Of a stretch of DNA of 8,637 nucleotides, positions 1-7,218 are shown piece after piece. How positions within the stretch are numbered: position 1 is the first letter of the stretch; each line of letters starts with the position of its first letter. The position numbers and the translations under genes were made by a program. The stretch comes from F1-20-MAGs016 sp046086245 (GTDB lineage Bacteria; Planctomycetota; Planctomycetia; Pirellulales; UBA1268), in contig JBJSXB010000159.1 in the NCBI GenBank assembly GCA_046086245.1, positions 1-8,637 on the forward strand, given 5' to 3'. Under the pieces are notes generated by a model, which did no database searches, was not told where the DNA came from, and worked only from the letters and a program-made list of their open reading frames with translations.

Positions 1-138
1 AACGATCCACAGCACGCCGTCGACTACGGCGCGGCCCACGGCGCCCTCGCCTCGACGACCCCCGGCGACACGTCGATGGCGACGCGGCGCGAGGTCGAAA
101 AGCAGATCGCCGGCGGCGGCGCCCGGGTGGTGCGCTAG
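1..138 (+). CDS. PfkB-family sugar kinase, C-terminal end (probably 2-keto-3-deoxygluconate kinase)
   Basis: Only the last 45 codons are in the window; the frame is open from base 1 to the TAG at 136-138. The visible tail contains AAHGALASTTPGDTSMAT, which matches the conserved C-terminal signature of ribokinase/PfkB-type KDG kinases (alanine-rich helix, then TTPGDTSMAT). Known family role: ATP-dependent phosphorylation of 2-keto-3-deoxygluconate in the cytoplasm, feeding KDPG aldolase in sugar-acid degradation. The catalytic Asp and the ATP-binding loop lie upstream of the window and cannot be checked. The gene converges on the permease gene, whose stop codon begins 10 bases away. It could be another PfkB member such as fructokinase, but the TTPGDTSMA motif favours KDG kinase. 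Confidence 0.8.
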   Translation, partial: NDPQHAVDYGAAHGALASTTPGDTSMATRREVEKQIAGGGARVVR

Positions 139-148
139 CAGCCCGTGG

Positions 149-1609
149 TCACCGGCCGGCGCCGGCCGGCGGCGGTCCGGCGACCCCGGAACGGATCCGC
201 GGCCGGATCGTCGTCAGATAGACGGCGATCCCCACGGCGATGCCGATCGCCGTCGAGCGCGCCGGCAGATGGAGCGTCTCCACCCCGGCGATCCGCAGCG
301 GCGGAATCGTCAGCGCGGCGACGACGGAGAGCACCCACGCCAGCGCCGCCCAGGCGACGGCGCGTTCGCCCCACCCGACCGCCGCGCCGCCCGGGGCGGG
401 GCGGGCCCACGCCGCGGTGGCGACGATGCCGGCGTAGCCCAGGTATCCGGCCACCGCCGAGATCTGCGTGATCACGTCGAGCGTCGGCACGACCAGCACC
501 ACCACCGACGAGATCAGCGCCACGAACAGGATCGCACGCTGGGGGCTGCGCCCCGCGCGGTCGAGTGCGGCCAACGCCCGTGCACCCGGCAGCATGCGAT
601 CGCGTGCCATCGCGTACAGCAGCCGGCTCGCCCCGGCCATGCTCGCCAGCGCGCAGGCGAAGATCGACAGGGCTCCCACCGCCAGCACGAGCCGCGACCC
701 GCCGGCGCCGAGGGCCGCGGCGAGAATCCGGGGCAGGGGATGGGGATCGGACCGGGCGGCGGCGAGATCGGGAGCGGCGAGCACCAGGCCGGCGAGCAGG
801 GCCGCACCCGCGATGCCGGCCGCCAGCAGCGAGGTGAGCATCGCCCGGGGAACGACCTGCCGCGGCTGCCGTGTCTCTTCGGCGAGGTCGGCGGCAGCCT
901 CGAACCCGGTGAGGCACCACGCCCCCAGGAGCAATGACAGCGCCCAACCGCCCAGGCCGGCCGGCACGCCGACGGGCGCTCCCGCCGTCGAGACCAGCGC
1001 TGCCGGATCGGCACCACGGACCACCGCCACACCCACCAGCACCGCCGCCACCACCGTCACGCCGACGAGCTCCGCCCAGACGCCGACGTCGTTGACCAGC
1101 GCCGCGGCGCGAAGACCGACGAGGTGCAGCGTCGTCACGGCGGCGATCGCCGCCAGGGTGAGGATCGTGCGTCCCGTGGGAGCGGCCCACCAGCCTCCCG
1201 CCGCGGCCCCCAGTTCCGTCGCCAGCGTCGCACAGATGCCGGGAAAACCGGTGAGGAACTGGAGCGCCAACAGCCAGCCGACGAAGAAGCCGACATGGGG
1301 GTTGGCCAGCCGGCTCGTCCACTGGTAGCCGTACCCCGACAGCGGCATGCGCCGCGACAGTCCGGCGAGCACCACGGCGACGAGCGTCTGCCCGCCGAGA
1401 ACCAACAGCCACGACCAGACCACCGTGCCGCCCGCGTGCCGCAGGCCGTGCCCGAAGTTGGCGAAGATCCCGGTGAACACCGAGATCAGGGAGAACGCGA
1501 GGGCGAAGCTGGAAAACGGGCCGATCTGGCGCCCGAGCCGCTGCTCGTAGCCGAATTGCCGGAGATCGCCGGCATCGTCGCCGTCCATCGGCCTGTCACC
1601 CGGGGCCAT
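149..1609 (-). CDS. APC-superfamily amino acid/amine permease (ACT-like)
   Basis: The product is a 486-residue polytopic inner-membrane transporter. About 12 hydrophobic segments are visible, near residues 32-52, 64-84, 105-130, 146-166, 178-198, 218-238, 256-278, 306-326, 358-376, 380-400, 418-436 and 448-468. The FGYEQRLGRQIGPFSSFALA entry (19-38), PLSGYGYQW (89-97), the GFEAAADLAEETRQPRQVVP stretch (235-254) and SRLLYAMARDRMLP (328-341) are hallmarks of the amino acid/choline transporter branch of the APC superfamily (GABA, choline, polyamine or amino acid importers). The substrate cannot be read from sequence. The ATG lies 3 bases after the TGA of the upstream dehydrogenase, so translation is probably coupled; GGTGA overlapping that stop is the only Shine-Dalgarno-like sequence. 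Met8 is a possible alternative start. The last codons contain an 18-bp palindrome (152-169). Confidence 0.9.
   Translation of the reverse strand: MAPGDRPMDGDDAGDLRQFGYEQRLGRQIGPFSSFALAFSLISVFTGIFANFGHGLRHAGGTVVWSWLLVLGGQTLVAVVLAGLSRRMPLSGYGYQWTSRLANPHVGFFVGWLLALQFLTGFPGICATLATELGAAAGGWWAAPTGRTILTLAAIAAVTTLHLVGLRAAALVNDVGVWAELVGVTVVAAVLVGVAVVRGADPAALVSTAGAPVGVPAGLGGWALSLLLGAWCLTGFEAAADLAEETRQPRQVVPRAMLTSLLAAGIAGAALLAGLVLAAPDLAAARSDPHPLPRILAAALGAGGSRLVLAVGALSIFACALASMAGASRLLYAMARDRMLPGARALAALDRAGRSPQRAILFVALISSVVVLVVPTLDVITQISAVAGYLGYAGIVATAAWARPAPGGAAVGWGERAVAWAALAWVLSVVAALTIPPLRIAGVETLHLPARSTAIGIAVGIAVYLTTIRPRIRSGVAGPPPAGAGR
152..169. repeat. Perfect 18-bp GC palindrome at the convergent gene ends
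   Basis: The sequence CCGGCCGGCGCCGGCCGG is its own reverse complement. It lies inside the last codons of the permease, 13 bases past the stop of the convergent kinase. It has no U tract on either strand. It could act as a rho-independent-like stop for the + strand transcript or may just reflect the Pro/Ala/Gly-rich coding of a GC-rich genome. The palindrome is seen directly; any function is a guess. Confidence 0.35.
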
Positions 1610-1612
1610 CCG

Positions 1613-2662
1613 TCACCAGCTGCCATACCGTGCGGTGATCCGCTCGCGGAGCGTCGCCACGAAGGCGGGCGTGATCTCGGCCTCGTCGAGGATCGAATAC
1701 CACAATCCCGCGTCGCGGAGGAACGGCTTGATCGAGAACAGGGCGTGGGCGACGTCGTCCCAGGTGATGCCCATCGCCTCCGGGCGGATGTCGACACCGA
1801 CACGGTGGATCGCCGCCAGCATCTCGTCGGCCCGGTCGTCGTGGAGCATCGAGCCGATCACCACGCCGAGGCACACCGGCTGGCCGTGGAGGAACTTCTT
1901 TCCGGTGAAGTACTCGAGCGCGTAGAAGACGAAATGGTCGGTGCCCTCGATATGGCAGGGGTTCCATCCGGCGTTGTGGAACGTGGCGCCGCCCCAGCGG
2001 TTGGCGTTCATCAACGTGCGGATCCCCGCCTCGTTGACCGCGTGGATGTCGTCGAGACCGTCGAGCACCGATCGCAGCACGCGCGCCGCGGTGTCCACGA
2101 GGCGCTGGTCGTAGGGCCACTTCGCCGGGGTGCGGCCCCGGTCGCGGGCCAGCCGCCAATCGGCGTGGGCGGTGTGGTAGCAGAGCACCTCGCACACGCC
2201 GCTGCGGTTGAGGAGCGGCGGCGCGGCCGCGATCACGTCGAAGTCGACGTACACCGCCTCGGGAACGGCGAAGCCGACGTACTTGACATGCCCCCCGTAG
2301 CGCAGGCCCGCCCGGTGTCCGAAGGCGGCGTTGACCGACATCGACGTCGGCACCTGGAACAAGGGGAGGCGCCGTGACCAGGCGATGAACTTCGCCACGT
2401 CGATCGCCTGCCCGCCACCCAGCCCGATGACCGAACCGCAGGCGGGGATCCGCGGCAATTCCTCGGCCAGCGCGTCGCCGTCGATCGTGTGCACCAGATA
2501 GGGGCCGGCGTGCGGACCGGTGAACACCGCACCGAACCTCTCCCACAGGTCGGGCATCGTCACCACCAGGTAGGGGCGGTGCGCGATAGCGGGGATCTCG
2601 GCGAGCAGATTGCGACCGAAGATCGTCGTGAACTCGTGACCCGTCGCGAGGATGTCGTCCAT
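1613..2662 (-). CDS. Iron-containing alcohol dehydrogenase family protein (AraM/glycerol-1-phosphate dehydrogenase-like)
   Basis: The product is a 349-residue cytoplasmic NAD(P)-dependent dehydrogenase of the group-III (metal-dependent) alcohol dehydrogenase superfamily, closest in appearance to the AraM/EgsA glycerol-1-phosphate and glycerol dehydrogenases. The nucleotide-binding loop GLGGGQAIDVAKF is at 80-92 and the VPTSMSVNAAF segment at 104-114. Metal-ligand positions by motif alignment are E158 (in SGVCEVLCYHTAHADW), H243 (GTDHF) and H259 (FLHG). The first ligand is Asp in the well-studied members, so Glu here is notable. Length is normal for the family. The ATG is supported by GGGAG at 2673-2669 with a 6-base spacer. 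It sits 80 bases after the GNAT gene and 3 bases before the permease, in the same frame as the permease. The substrate is unknown; a small polyol, sugar alcohol or phosphorylated triol is plausible by family. Confidence 0.85.
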   Translation of the reverse strand: MDDILATGHEFTTIFGRNLLAEIPAIAHRPYLVVTMPDLWERFGAVFTGPHAGPYLVHTIDGDALAEELPRIPACGSVIGLGGGQAIDVAKFIAWSRRLPLFQVPTSMSVNAAFGHRAGLRYGGHVKYVGFAVPEAVYVDFDVIAAAPPLLNRSGVCEVLCYHTAHADWRLARDRGRTPAKWPYDQRLVDTAARVLRSVLDGLDDIHAVNEAGIRTLMNANRWGGATFHNAGWNPCHIEGTDHFVFYALEYFTGKKFLHGQPVCLGVVIGSMLHDDRADEMLAAIHRVGVDIRPEAMGITWDDVAHALFSIKPFLRDAGLWYSILDEAEITPAFVATLRERITARYGSW

Positions 2663-2742
2663 GGCGTGCTCCCGGCCCGACCGGCCCGTTCCACCGGAAG
2701 GCTACTCGATTCCTTCGGCGGCACAAGCCGCGTGGGACGCCG
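2663..2742. other. Intergenic gap between GNAT and iron-type dehydrogenase genes
   Basis: This 80-base spacer holds the ribosome binding site of the dehydrogenase (GGGAG, 2673-2669 on the - strand) and an imperfect stem-loop at 2694-2718 (CCGGAAGG pairing with CCTTCGG, one bulge) without a T run. No convincing promoter was seen. It is probably a simple intra-operon spacer, though a weak internal promoter or attenuating hairpin cannot be excluded. Confidence 0.4.
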
Positions 2743-3402
2743 TCAGACACCGCGCTTGGCAGCGAGCCGCAGGCCGAGGTAGACGGTGGTCGCAGCGCCC
2801 GCGGCGCGGCGTTCGAGCTCCACGAATCCGAGCCGCGCGTAGAAGGCCAGCGCGCGACGGTTGTCGGCGGCGACACCGAGATGGACCCCCGCCGCCCCGC
2901 GCCGCGTGAGCGCCCCGAGGATGGTGCGCATCATCGGCCCGCCGAACCCACGCCCCTGGGCCCGCGGCGCCAGATCGATGTGCGCGTGGGCGGGAAAATG
3001 GTCGTACGGCTCGGGGCAGTGGTAGTCGGGATGGTGGTAGGCGTGGTGGACGCGGGCGACGCGATTCCAGCCGGCCGGATCGCCTCCGGGAGCCGGGAAC
3101 CGGGCGACGAGCGCGGGCCGCCAGTCCTCCTCGTAGCGGGTGTAGAACCGCCGCGAGTCGGCGGCCCCCAGCAGATAGCCGCAGACGCCCATCTCGTCCT
3201 CGAGGACGAAAGCCAGATCGGGTTCGAGGGCGAGATAGGGACCGACGTAGATCCTTCCCAGCGCGTCGGGATCGTCGGCATAGTACGGCGTGCCGTCCCG
3301 GCCGTGGTCGCCGGTCTCGAGACAGACGCGGTAGCACGGGTCGCGGTCGTCGACGCGGGCGGGCCGCAACCACGCGCGGCCGCCGTCGTGAGCCAGCTCC
3401 AT
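2743..3402 (-). CDS. GNAT-family N-acetyltransferase
   Basis: The product is a 219-residue cytoplasmic acetyltransferase. The acetyl-CoA-binding motif A is clear at 141-158 (HIDLAPRAQGRGFGGPMM, the R/Q-x-x-G-x-G type), and motif B at 176-196 ends in the usual ALAFYARLGF. The N-terminal half (RPARVDDRDPCYRVCLETGD, then YVGPYLALEPDLAFVLED) resembles the bacterial GNAT subgroup related to the acetyltransferase-like domain of O-GlcNAcases. Members transfer acetyl from acetyl-CoA to an amine; the substrate here is not predictable. The ATG has a very strong Shine-Dalgarno GGAGGT at 3413-3408 with a 5-base spacer. The gene starts 46 bases after the cytochrome-type dehydrogenase stop and is followed by the iron-type dehydrogenase, so it is likely the second gene of the operon. 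Its link to the neighbours' chemistry is not obvious. A His-rich stretch at 119-145 (HHAYHHPDYH and onward) is notable. Confidence 0.88.
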   Translation of the reverse strand: MELAHDGGRAWLRPARVDDRDPCYRVCLETGDHGRDGTPYYADDPDALGRIYVGPYLALEPDLAFVLEDEMGVCGYLLGAADSRRFYTRYEEDWRPALVARFPAPGGDPAGWNRVARVHHAYHHPDYHCPEPYDHFPAHAHIDLAPRAQGRGFGGPMMRTILGALTRRGAAGVHLGVAADNRRALAFYARLGFVELERRAAGAATTVYLGLRLAAKRGV

Positions 3403-3448
3403 CGTGCACCTCCGTGCGGGTCGATGCGGTCGCGCGGACCGGACCCGT

Positions 3449-6400
3449 TCATCGCGTCGTGGGAGGGGGCGTCCGCAACGAGAGCAGATAGGCGAACAGG
3501 TGCCGGGTCTCCTCCGGCGAGAGCGTCTCGTGGAAATTGGCAGGCATCAGCGAGACCGGCGCGAGGGTGCGCGACTCGATGTCGCGTGTGGGCACCGAGA
3601 ACTCCTTGCCCTGCTGGTCGACGCACACCAGCGCCGCGCCGTCGTCGGAGGCGACCAGCCCCACGACCACGCGACCTGCGGCGGTGACGATCGTCGTCAT
3701 CCGGAAGGCGACGTCGACGTTGCGGTTCGGGTCGAGGACGTCCTCGACGACACGGTCGAGCCCACGCTGGCCGGTACCGTCGAGTTGCGGGCCGACCTTC
3801 GCCCCGACCCCGTCCACCTGGTGGCATGAAGCGCACTGCCGACGAAACACCGCCTCGCCGACGGCAGCGTCGCCACCCGTGCGACGATACTCCGCGGACC
3901 GCTCCGCGACGAGTCGCGCGCGGAAGGCATCGACGTCGGCGACGGCGGCCGCCAACCGCGCCGCCCGGGTCTGCAGCGGCTCGTCGCCGAGTCCGTCGAG
4001 GCGGGCGCGTACCGGCGGATCGACGAGAACGTCGGCCGGGCAGAGAGACCGTTCGACGGCATCGACGAGCAGTCCGCAGCCCTCCCGGTCGCCCGCCAGC
4101 CGGCGGGCGATCTCGCGTTGATCGGCGGCGCTGGCGCGGTGCAGCAGATCGCCGACGAGCCCCGCCGCCGCGTCTCCCGACCGCGCGGCCACCATGCGGG
4201 CACCTTCGACGCGCTGCACCGCCGACACGCCGGGGAGGGAAAACACAAGCGCGAGGGCGTCGAGCCGGGAGTCGGGCGCGAGGGCATTGAGGGCGGCCGC
4301 GGCCGCGCCGCGCGTCGCCGCCGTCGCCGGCACGTCCGTCACCAGCGCCGCCAGCGCCCCCGCCAATTCGCCGAGGCCGTAGCCGGCCACGATCGTCGCG
4401 GCGGTCTGCCGCCGCCGGTCCGCCCCGTCCGGTTCGAGCCGCGCCTCGGAAAACCGCCCCAGTGCCAACCAGGCATAGGCCGAGCCGTCGTCGCCGTCGA
4501 CGACCTCGACCACCACGTCGCGGCCCGCGAGCGACGCGGTCTCCCAGCGCACCTCCTGGGCCACGTCGTTCCGCGGAGGGGGTGCCTCGCGGAGCACGGC
4601 GTCGGTGTCGGCGTCGCGCAGGCGGACGACGTTGCGCCCCTGGGGTGCCCGCTCGGGCGGGCCGTCGTGTCCGGCGAGGTGGAAGCTCAACGCCGGGCCG
4701 GCCGGGAAGCGGGCGGAACGCAGCACGCCGGTCCAGCGCTCGCCGCGCGCGAGGCTCGAGCGGAACGACGCCGTCACGCCGTCGGCCGAGCGCCGCTCCT
4801 GTTCGGGCCATGGCTGGCGATCCCCCTCGCCGCCCGCGAGCCCCGTCGGCGTCCACTCGAGGGCCACCGGTCGCACGATCGGCCGTCCGGCCGCGTCGAG
4901 CTCGAGCAGGTCGCGCGCCACCGCCCCGGCCCAGGCGCGAATCGGCGGGGCCGGGCGTCGCCCGGCGCGGTCGAGGGAGCGGCGAACGGTCTCCAGCAGA
5001 GCGACTTGGAATGCGCGATCGTTCCCATGCCGCTTGCGGACGACTTCCGCCAACCGGGCGAGGCCGGCGGGGGAGGCGTGGGCCGCGGCGTGCTGGACGA
5101 AGGTCGCGTCCCGCTCGCGCGTGGCCGGATCGGCCCCGTCGTCCGGACGGCGGGCGAGGAACCCCACGATCGCGTCGCCGGCCACCGGCGAGTCGAGGCC
5201 GAGGCAGACGTCGGCGACGGCCGGTTCGCGCGGGCCGCCGGCAGAGCGTTCGACCGCGGCGGCCAGCGTCGCCTCGTCGCGCAGCCGGGCCCGCAGGGCG
5301 ATCCGCAGGGCGTGCCGCAAATGCACGTCGGCGGCCGGCGCGGCTTGGATCGCGTCGGCGAGCGGATCGACCAGGGTGTCCGATGCCGGCGCCACGGCGA
5401 CCGGCAGTCCCGCCGCCGCCCCGGCCGCGGCTCGGCGGACGGTCGGGTCGGTGTCGGCCAAACCGCGCTGCGTCGCCGCGACGGACGCGGATGCGACGAC
5501 GAGTCCGGAACCGGCGATCCGCTGCGCCTGCTCGCGGATCGGCGCCGCGGAGGCAGCGGCCAGTCGGGCCAGCGCCGGGCCGTCGAGGGCGCCGAGCCGC
5601 GCGAGGCACCAGGCGGCGTTGCCGCGGGCCATGGACGCGGCGCCCGAATCGTCGAGCAGCGCGCGGAGTGACGGCACGAACGCGGCGGGGTCGCCGCGCG
5701 CGATCCGCTCACGGGCCAACTCCCGCCGGGTCCGATTGCCGTCGCCGAGCGCGGCGACCAACGCTTCGGGACCGAGCCGGTCGAGACGCGTCGACTCGAG
5801 GGGGGGCGTCGGCGCCGCGTCCGCGCCGCCGTAGCGGATCCGCCAGATGCGGCCCCGCGTGCGATCGCGCCCCGGATGATCGAGCGGAACCTCGTAGTGG
5901 CCGATGATCCGGTTGTAGAAGTCGGCCACGTACAACGCCCCATCGGGCCCGAGGCGCAGATCGACCGGACGGAACCACGGATCGGTCGCCACGAGCAGGT
6001 CGGGTTGCTCGACCGCCCGGACGCTCGACCCGACGCGGTCGAGGCGGTTGCGATTCACGCGGCTGGTCATCACGTTGCCACCGAAGCCGTTGCCGCGGAA
6101 GTCCGGCGGGAAACGCACGTCGTCGTAGATCGCCAGGCCGCCGATCGCCGTCGAACCGTGCAGATGATCCATCACCGGTGGCACGAATCCGAGCCCGTCG
6201 TGCGGTTTGCCGAAGCTCTCGTAGCGCCCATCGCGCAGCAGCAGCGTGACCGGCTTGGTGTGGCAGTCGGCGGTGAACAGGTCACCGCGGTCGTCGAAGT
6301 CCATGCCGAACGGGTTCACCTGCCCCCAGGTGAAGTGCTCGATGCGGCGTCCGTCGGGTCGGAAGCGGAACGTGTTGCCCGACTGCATCGCCACGGCGTG

Positions 6401-7051
6401 GCCGTCGCTGCCGGCGACCCGCGTCTGGTTGTTGAACCCGTGGCAGGCGTGGATCCAGCCGTCGGGTCCCGGGCGGAAGGCGTTGCACAGGCCGTGCGTG
6501 TCCTTCTCCCAGCCGAGCGGACCGTAGAGCACGACCCGTTCGTCCACCCGGTCGTCGCCGTCGACGTCGCGCAGGTGCCAGATGTGCGGGATGCTGAAAC
6601 AGATCACTCCATCCGCGACCGGCACCAGGCCGATCGGCACGTTGAGGCCATCGGCGAACGTCGTCGCGTCTTCCCAGACGCCGTCGCCATCGCGGTCGGC
6701 GATGATCACGATCCGATCCCTGCCAGCGCGATCGGCCGGCGCGGCGACGGGATACTCCACGGAACAGCTGACCCACAGCCGCCCCCGGTCGTCGAACGCC
6801 AGATTCATCGGCTTGGCGATCCGGTCCTCGGCGGCGACCAGTTCCGCCGTGAACCCGGGGGGAAGCCGAAAGCCCGCGTGTTCCTCTTCGGGGGCGAGCG
6901 GATCGGTCGGCCGCACGTGGGCGGCGAACGGATCGGCGGCGTCGGCGGCCCGCGCCGCGGACCCGGCGGCCAGCGCGACGGCGGCCGCGACCGCGGCCAG
7001 GCAGGCGCGGGCCCGGGCGGGAACGAGCCCGGCGGCCGTGTGGTGATCCAT
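3449..7051 (-). CDS. PVC-type membrane-bound dehydrogenase with HEAT-like region and C-terminal cytochrome c domain
   Basis: The product is a 1,200-residue exported protein. A signal peptide covers about 1-35 (Ala-rich core, then AARA/ADAAD). A beta-propeller dehydrogenase domain of the planctomycete type (TIGR02604-like) spans about 50-408, with calcium-loop-like DRDGDG (119-124) and DVDGDD (162-167), THGLCNAF (185-192), HACHGFNN (201-208), GGNVMTSRVNRNRL (324-337) and DPWFRPVDLRLGPDGALYVA (357-376). A degenerate HEAT-like helical region follows (about 425-690), then a beta-rich insert (about 715-870, with GHDGPP and APPPRNDVAQ) and a final helical stretch. The haem domain (TIGR02603-like) has CASCH at 1073-1077 and a likely axial Met1169 in SLMPANF. 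Predicted role: periplasmic oxidation of an unknown substrate, with electrons passed to haem c. This is the first gene of the - strand operon. The start is either ATG at 7051 or TTG at 7057; the frame stays open upstream but is not coding there. Confidence 0.92.
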   Translation of the reverse strand: MDHHTAAGLVPARARACLAAVAAAVALAAGSAARAADAADPFAAHVRPTDPLAPEEEHAGFRLPPGFTAELVAAEDRIAKPMNLAFDDRGRLWVSCSVEYPVAAPADRAGRDRIVIIADRDGDGVWEDATTFADGLNVPIGLVPVADGVICFSIPHIWHLRDVDGDDRVDERVVLYGPLGWEKDTHGLCNAFRPGPDGWIHACHGFNNQTRVAGSDGHAVAMQSGNTFRFRPDGRRIEHFTWGQVNPFGMDFDDRGDLFTADCHTKPVTLLLRDGRYESFGKPHDGLGFVPPVMDHLHGSTAIGGLAIYDDVRFPPDFRGNGFGGNVMTSRVNRNRLDRVGSSVRAVEQPDLLVATDPWFRPVDLRLGPDGALYVADFYNRIIGHYEVPLDHPGRDRTRGRIWRIRYGGADAAPTPPLESTRLDRLGPEALVAALGDGNRTRRELARERIARGDPAAFVPSLRALLDDSGAASMARGNAAWCLARLGALDGPALARLAAASAAPIREQAQRIAGSGLVVASASVAATQRGLADTDPTVRRAAAGAAAGLPVAVAPASDTLVDPLADAIQAAPAADVHLRHALRIALRARLRDEATLAAAVERSAGGPREPAVADVCLGLDSPVAGDAIVGFLARRPDDGADPATRERDATFVQHAAAHASPAGLARLAEVVRKRHGNDRAFQVALLETVRRSLDRAGRRPAPPIRAWAGAVARDLLELDAAGRPIVRPVALEWTPTGLAGGEGDRQPWPEQERRSADGVTASFRSSLARGERWTGVLRSARFPAGPALSFHLAGHDGPPERAPQGRNVVRLRDADTDAVLREAPPPRNDVAQEVRWETASLAGRDVVVEVVDGDDGSAYAWLALGRFSEARLEPDGADRRRQTAATIVAGYGLGELAGALAALVTDVPATAATRGAAAAALNALAPDSRLDALALVFSLPGVSAVQRVEGARMVAARSGDAAAGLVGDLLHRASAADQREIARRLAGDREGCGLLVDAVERSLCPADVLVDPPVRARLDGLGDEPLQTRAARLAAAVADVDAFRARLVAERSAEYRRTGGDAAVGEAVFRRQCASCHQVDGVGAKVGPQLDGTGQRGLDRVVEDVLDPNRNVDVAFRMTTIVTAAGRVVVGLVASDDGAALVCVDQQGKEFSVPTRDIESRTLAPVSLMPANFHETLSPEETRHLFAYLLSLRTPPPTTR

Positions 7052-7063
7052 GGCCAAGGGAAA

Positions 7064-7068
7064 CCTCC
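7064..7068 (-). promoter_or_regulatory. Ribosome binding site of the PVC-type dehydrogenase (start choice)
   Basis: GGAGG on the - strand lies 12 bases before the ATG at 7051 but only 6 bases before an in-frame TTG at 7057-7055 (TTG GCC ATG). By spacing the TTG is the better start and would add Met-Ala before the annotated Met. The ATG is kept as the conservative start; the signal peptide works with either. Confidence 0.55.
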
Positions 7069-7075
7069 GGCCCGG

Positions 7076-7105
7076 ATCGTAATCGGCGGCCTGCGCGCGT
7101 CGCAA
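7076..7105 (-). promoter_or_regulatory. Possible sigma-70-like promoter for the - strand operon
   Basis: On the - strand TTGCGA (7105-7100, 4 of 6 matches to TTGACA) is followed after 18 bases by TACGAT (7081-7076, 4 of 6 to TATAAT). Transcription would begin near 7069, giving a very short leader that starts just at the GGAGG. The position fits a divergent promoter region, but both boxes are imperfect and planctomycete promoter consensus is poorly known. Confidence 0.22.
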
Positions 7106-7206
7106 TCGACGGAGCCGACGCGCTGCCCCGGTCACATGCCGGTTCCTCGGCCACCAGCCGGATATTCGGCTTGCCCGGGGCCGGAGCCCGCGGATACGTT
7201 TCCTCC

Positions 7207-7213
7207 AAGGAGG
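7207..7213 (+). promoter_or_regulatory. Strong ribosome binding site of the Cys-rich gene
   Basis: AAGGAGG lies 5 bases before the ATG at 7219 and fixes that start over the in-frame TTG at 7171. It is immediately preceded by TCCTCC, so CCTC and GAGG could pair around a CAAG loop and partly mask the site. Confidence 0.7.
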
Positions 7214-7218
7214 CGGCG

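Larger units (their letters stand above)
7052..7218. other. Divergent intergenic region with a small dyad
   Basis: These 167 bases separate the - strand dehydrogenase operon from the + strand Cys-rich gene and must carry both promoters. A dyad at 7156-7171 (AGCCG, 6-base centre GATATT, CGGCT) is an operator-like inverted repeat 48 bases upstream of the + strand ATG. A weak + strand promoter guess is TTGCCC (7171-7176) with GATACG (7193-7198) 16 bases on. If correct, the dyad would overlap the -35 box, as expected for a repressor or metal-sensing regulator. This is inference from layout only. Confidence 0.35.

Noticed and set aside
1613..1615. In-frame TGA as a selenocysteine codon joining the dehydrogenase and permease
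   Set aside because: Both genes are full length on their own, the position is not catalytic, and an ATG follows at once; ordinary termination is the simpler reading.
2694..2718. Stem-loop after the GNAT gene as a terminator
   Set aside because: The stem is short with a bulge and no T run, and the following gene is closely spaced on the same strand, so it is not called as a terminator.
2931..5609. 892-codon - strand frame overlapping the dehydrogenase and GNAT genes
   Set aside because: It is Arg/Pro-rich, lies in another frame of two well-supported genes, and shows no domain.
4118..5671. Long + strand frames at 4118-5671, 4462-5907 and 5876-7594
   Set aside because: They are antisense to the dehydrogenase, which has clear domain motifs throughout. 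The predicted products are low-complexity Arg/Gly/Ala sequences.
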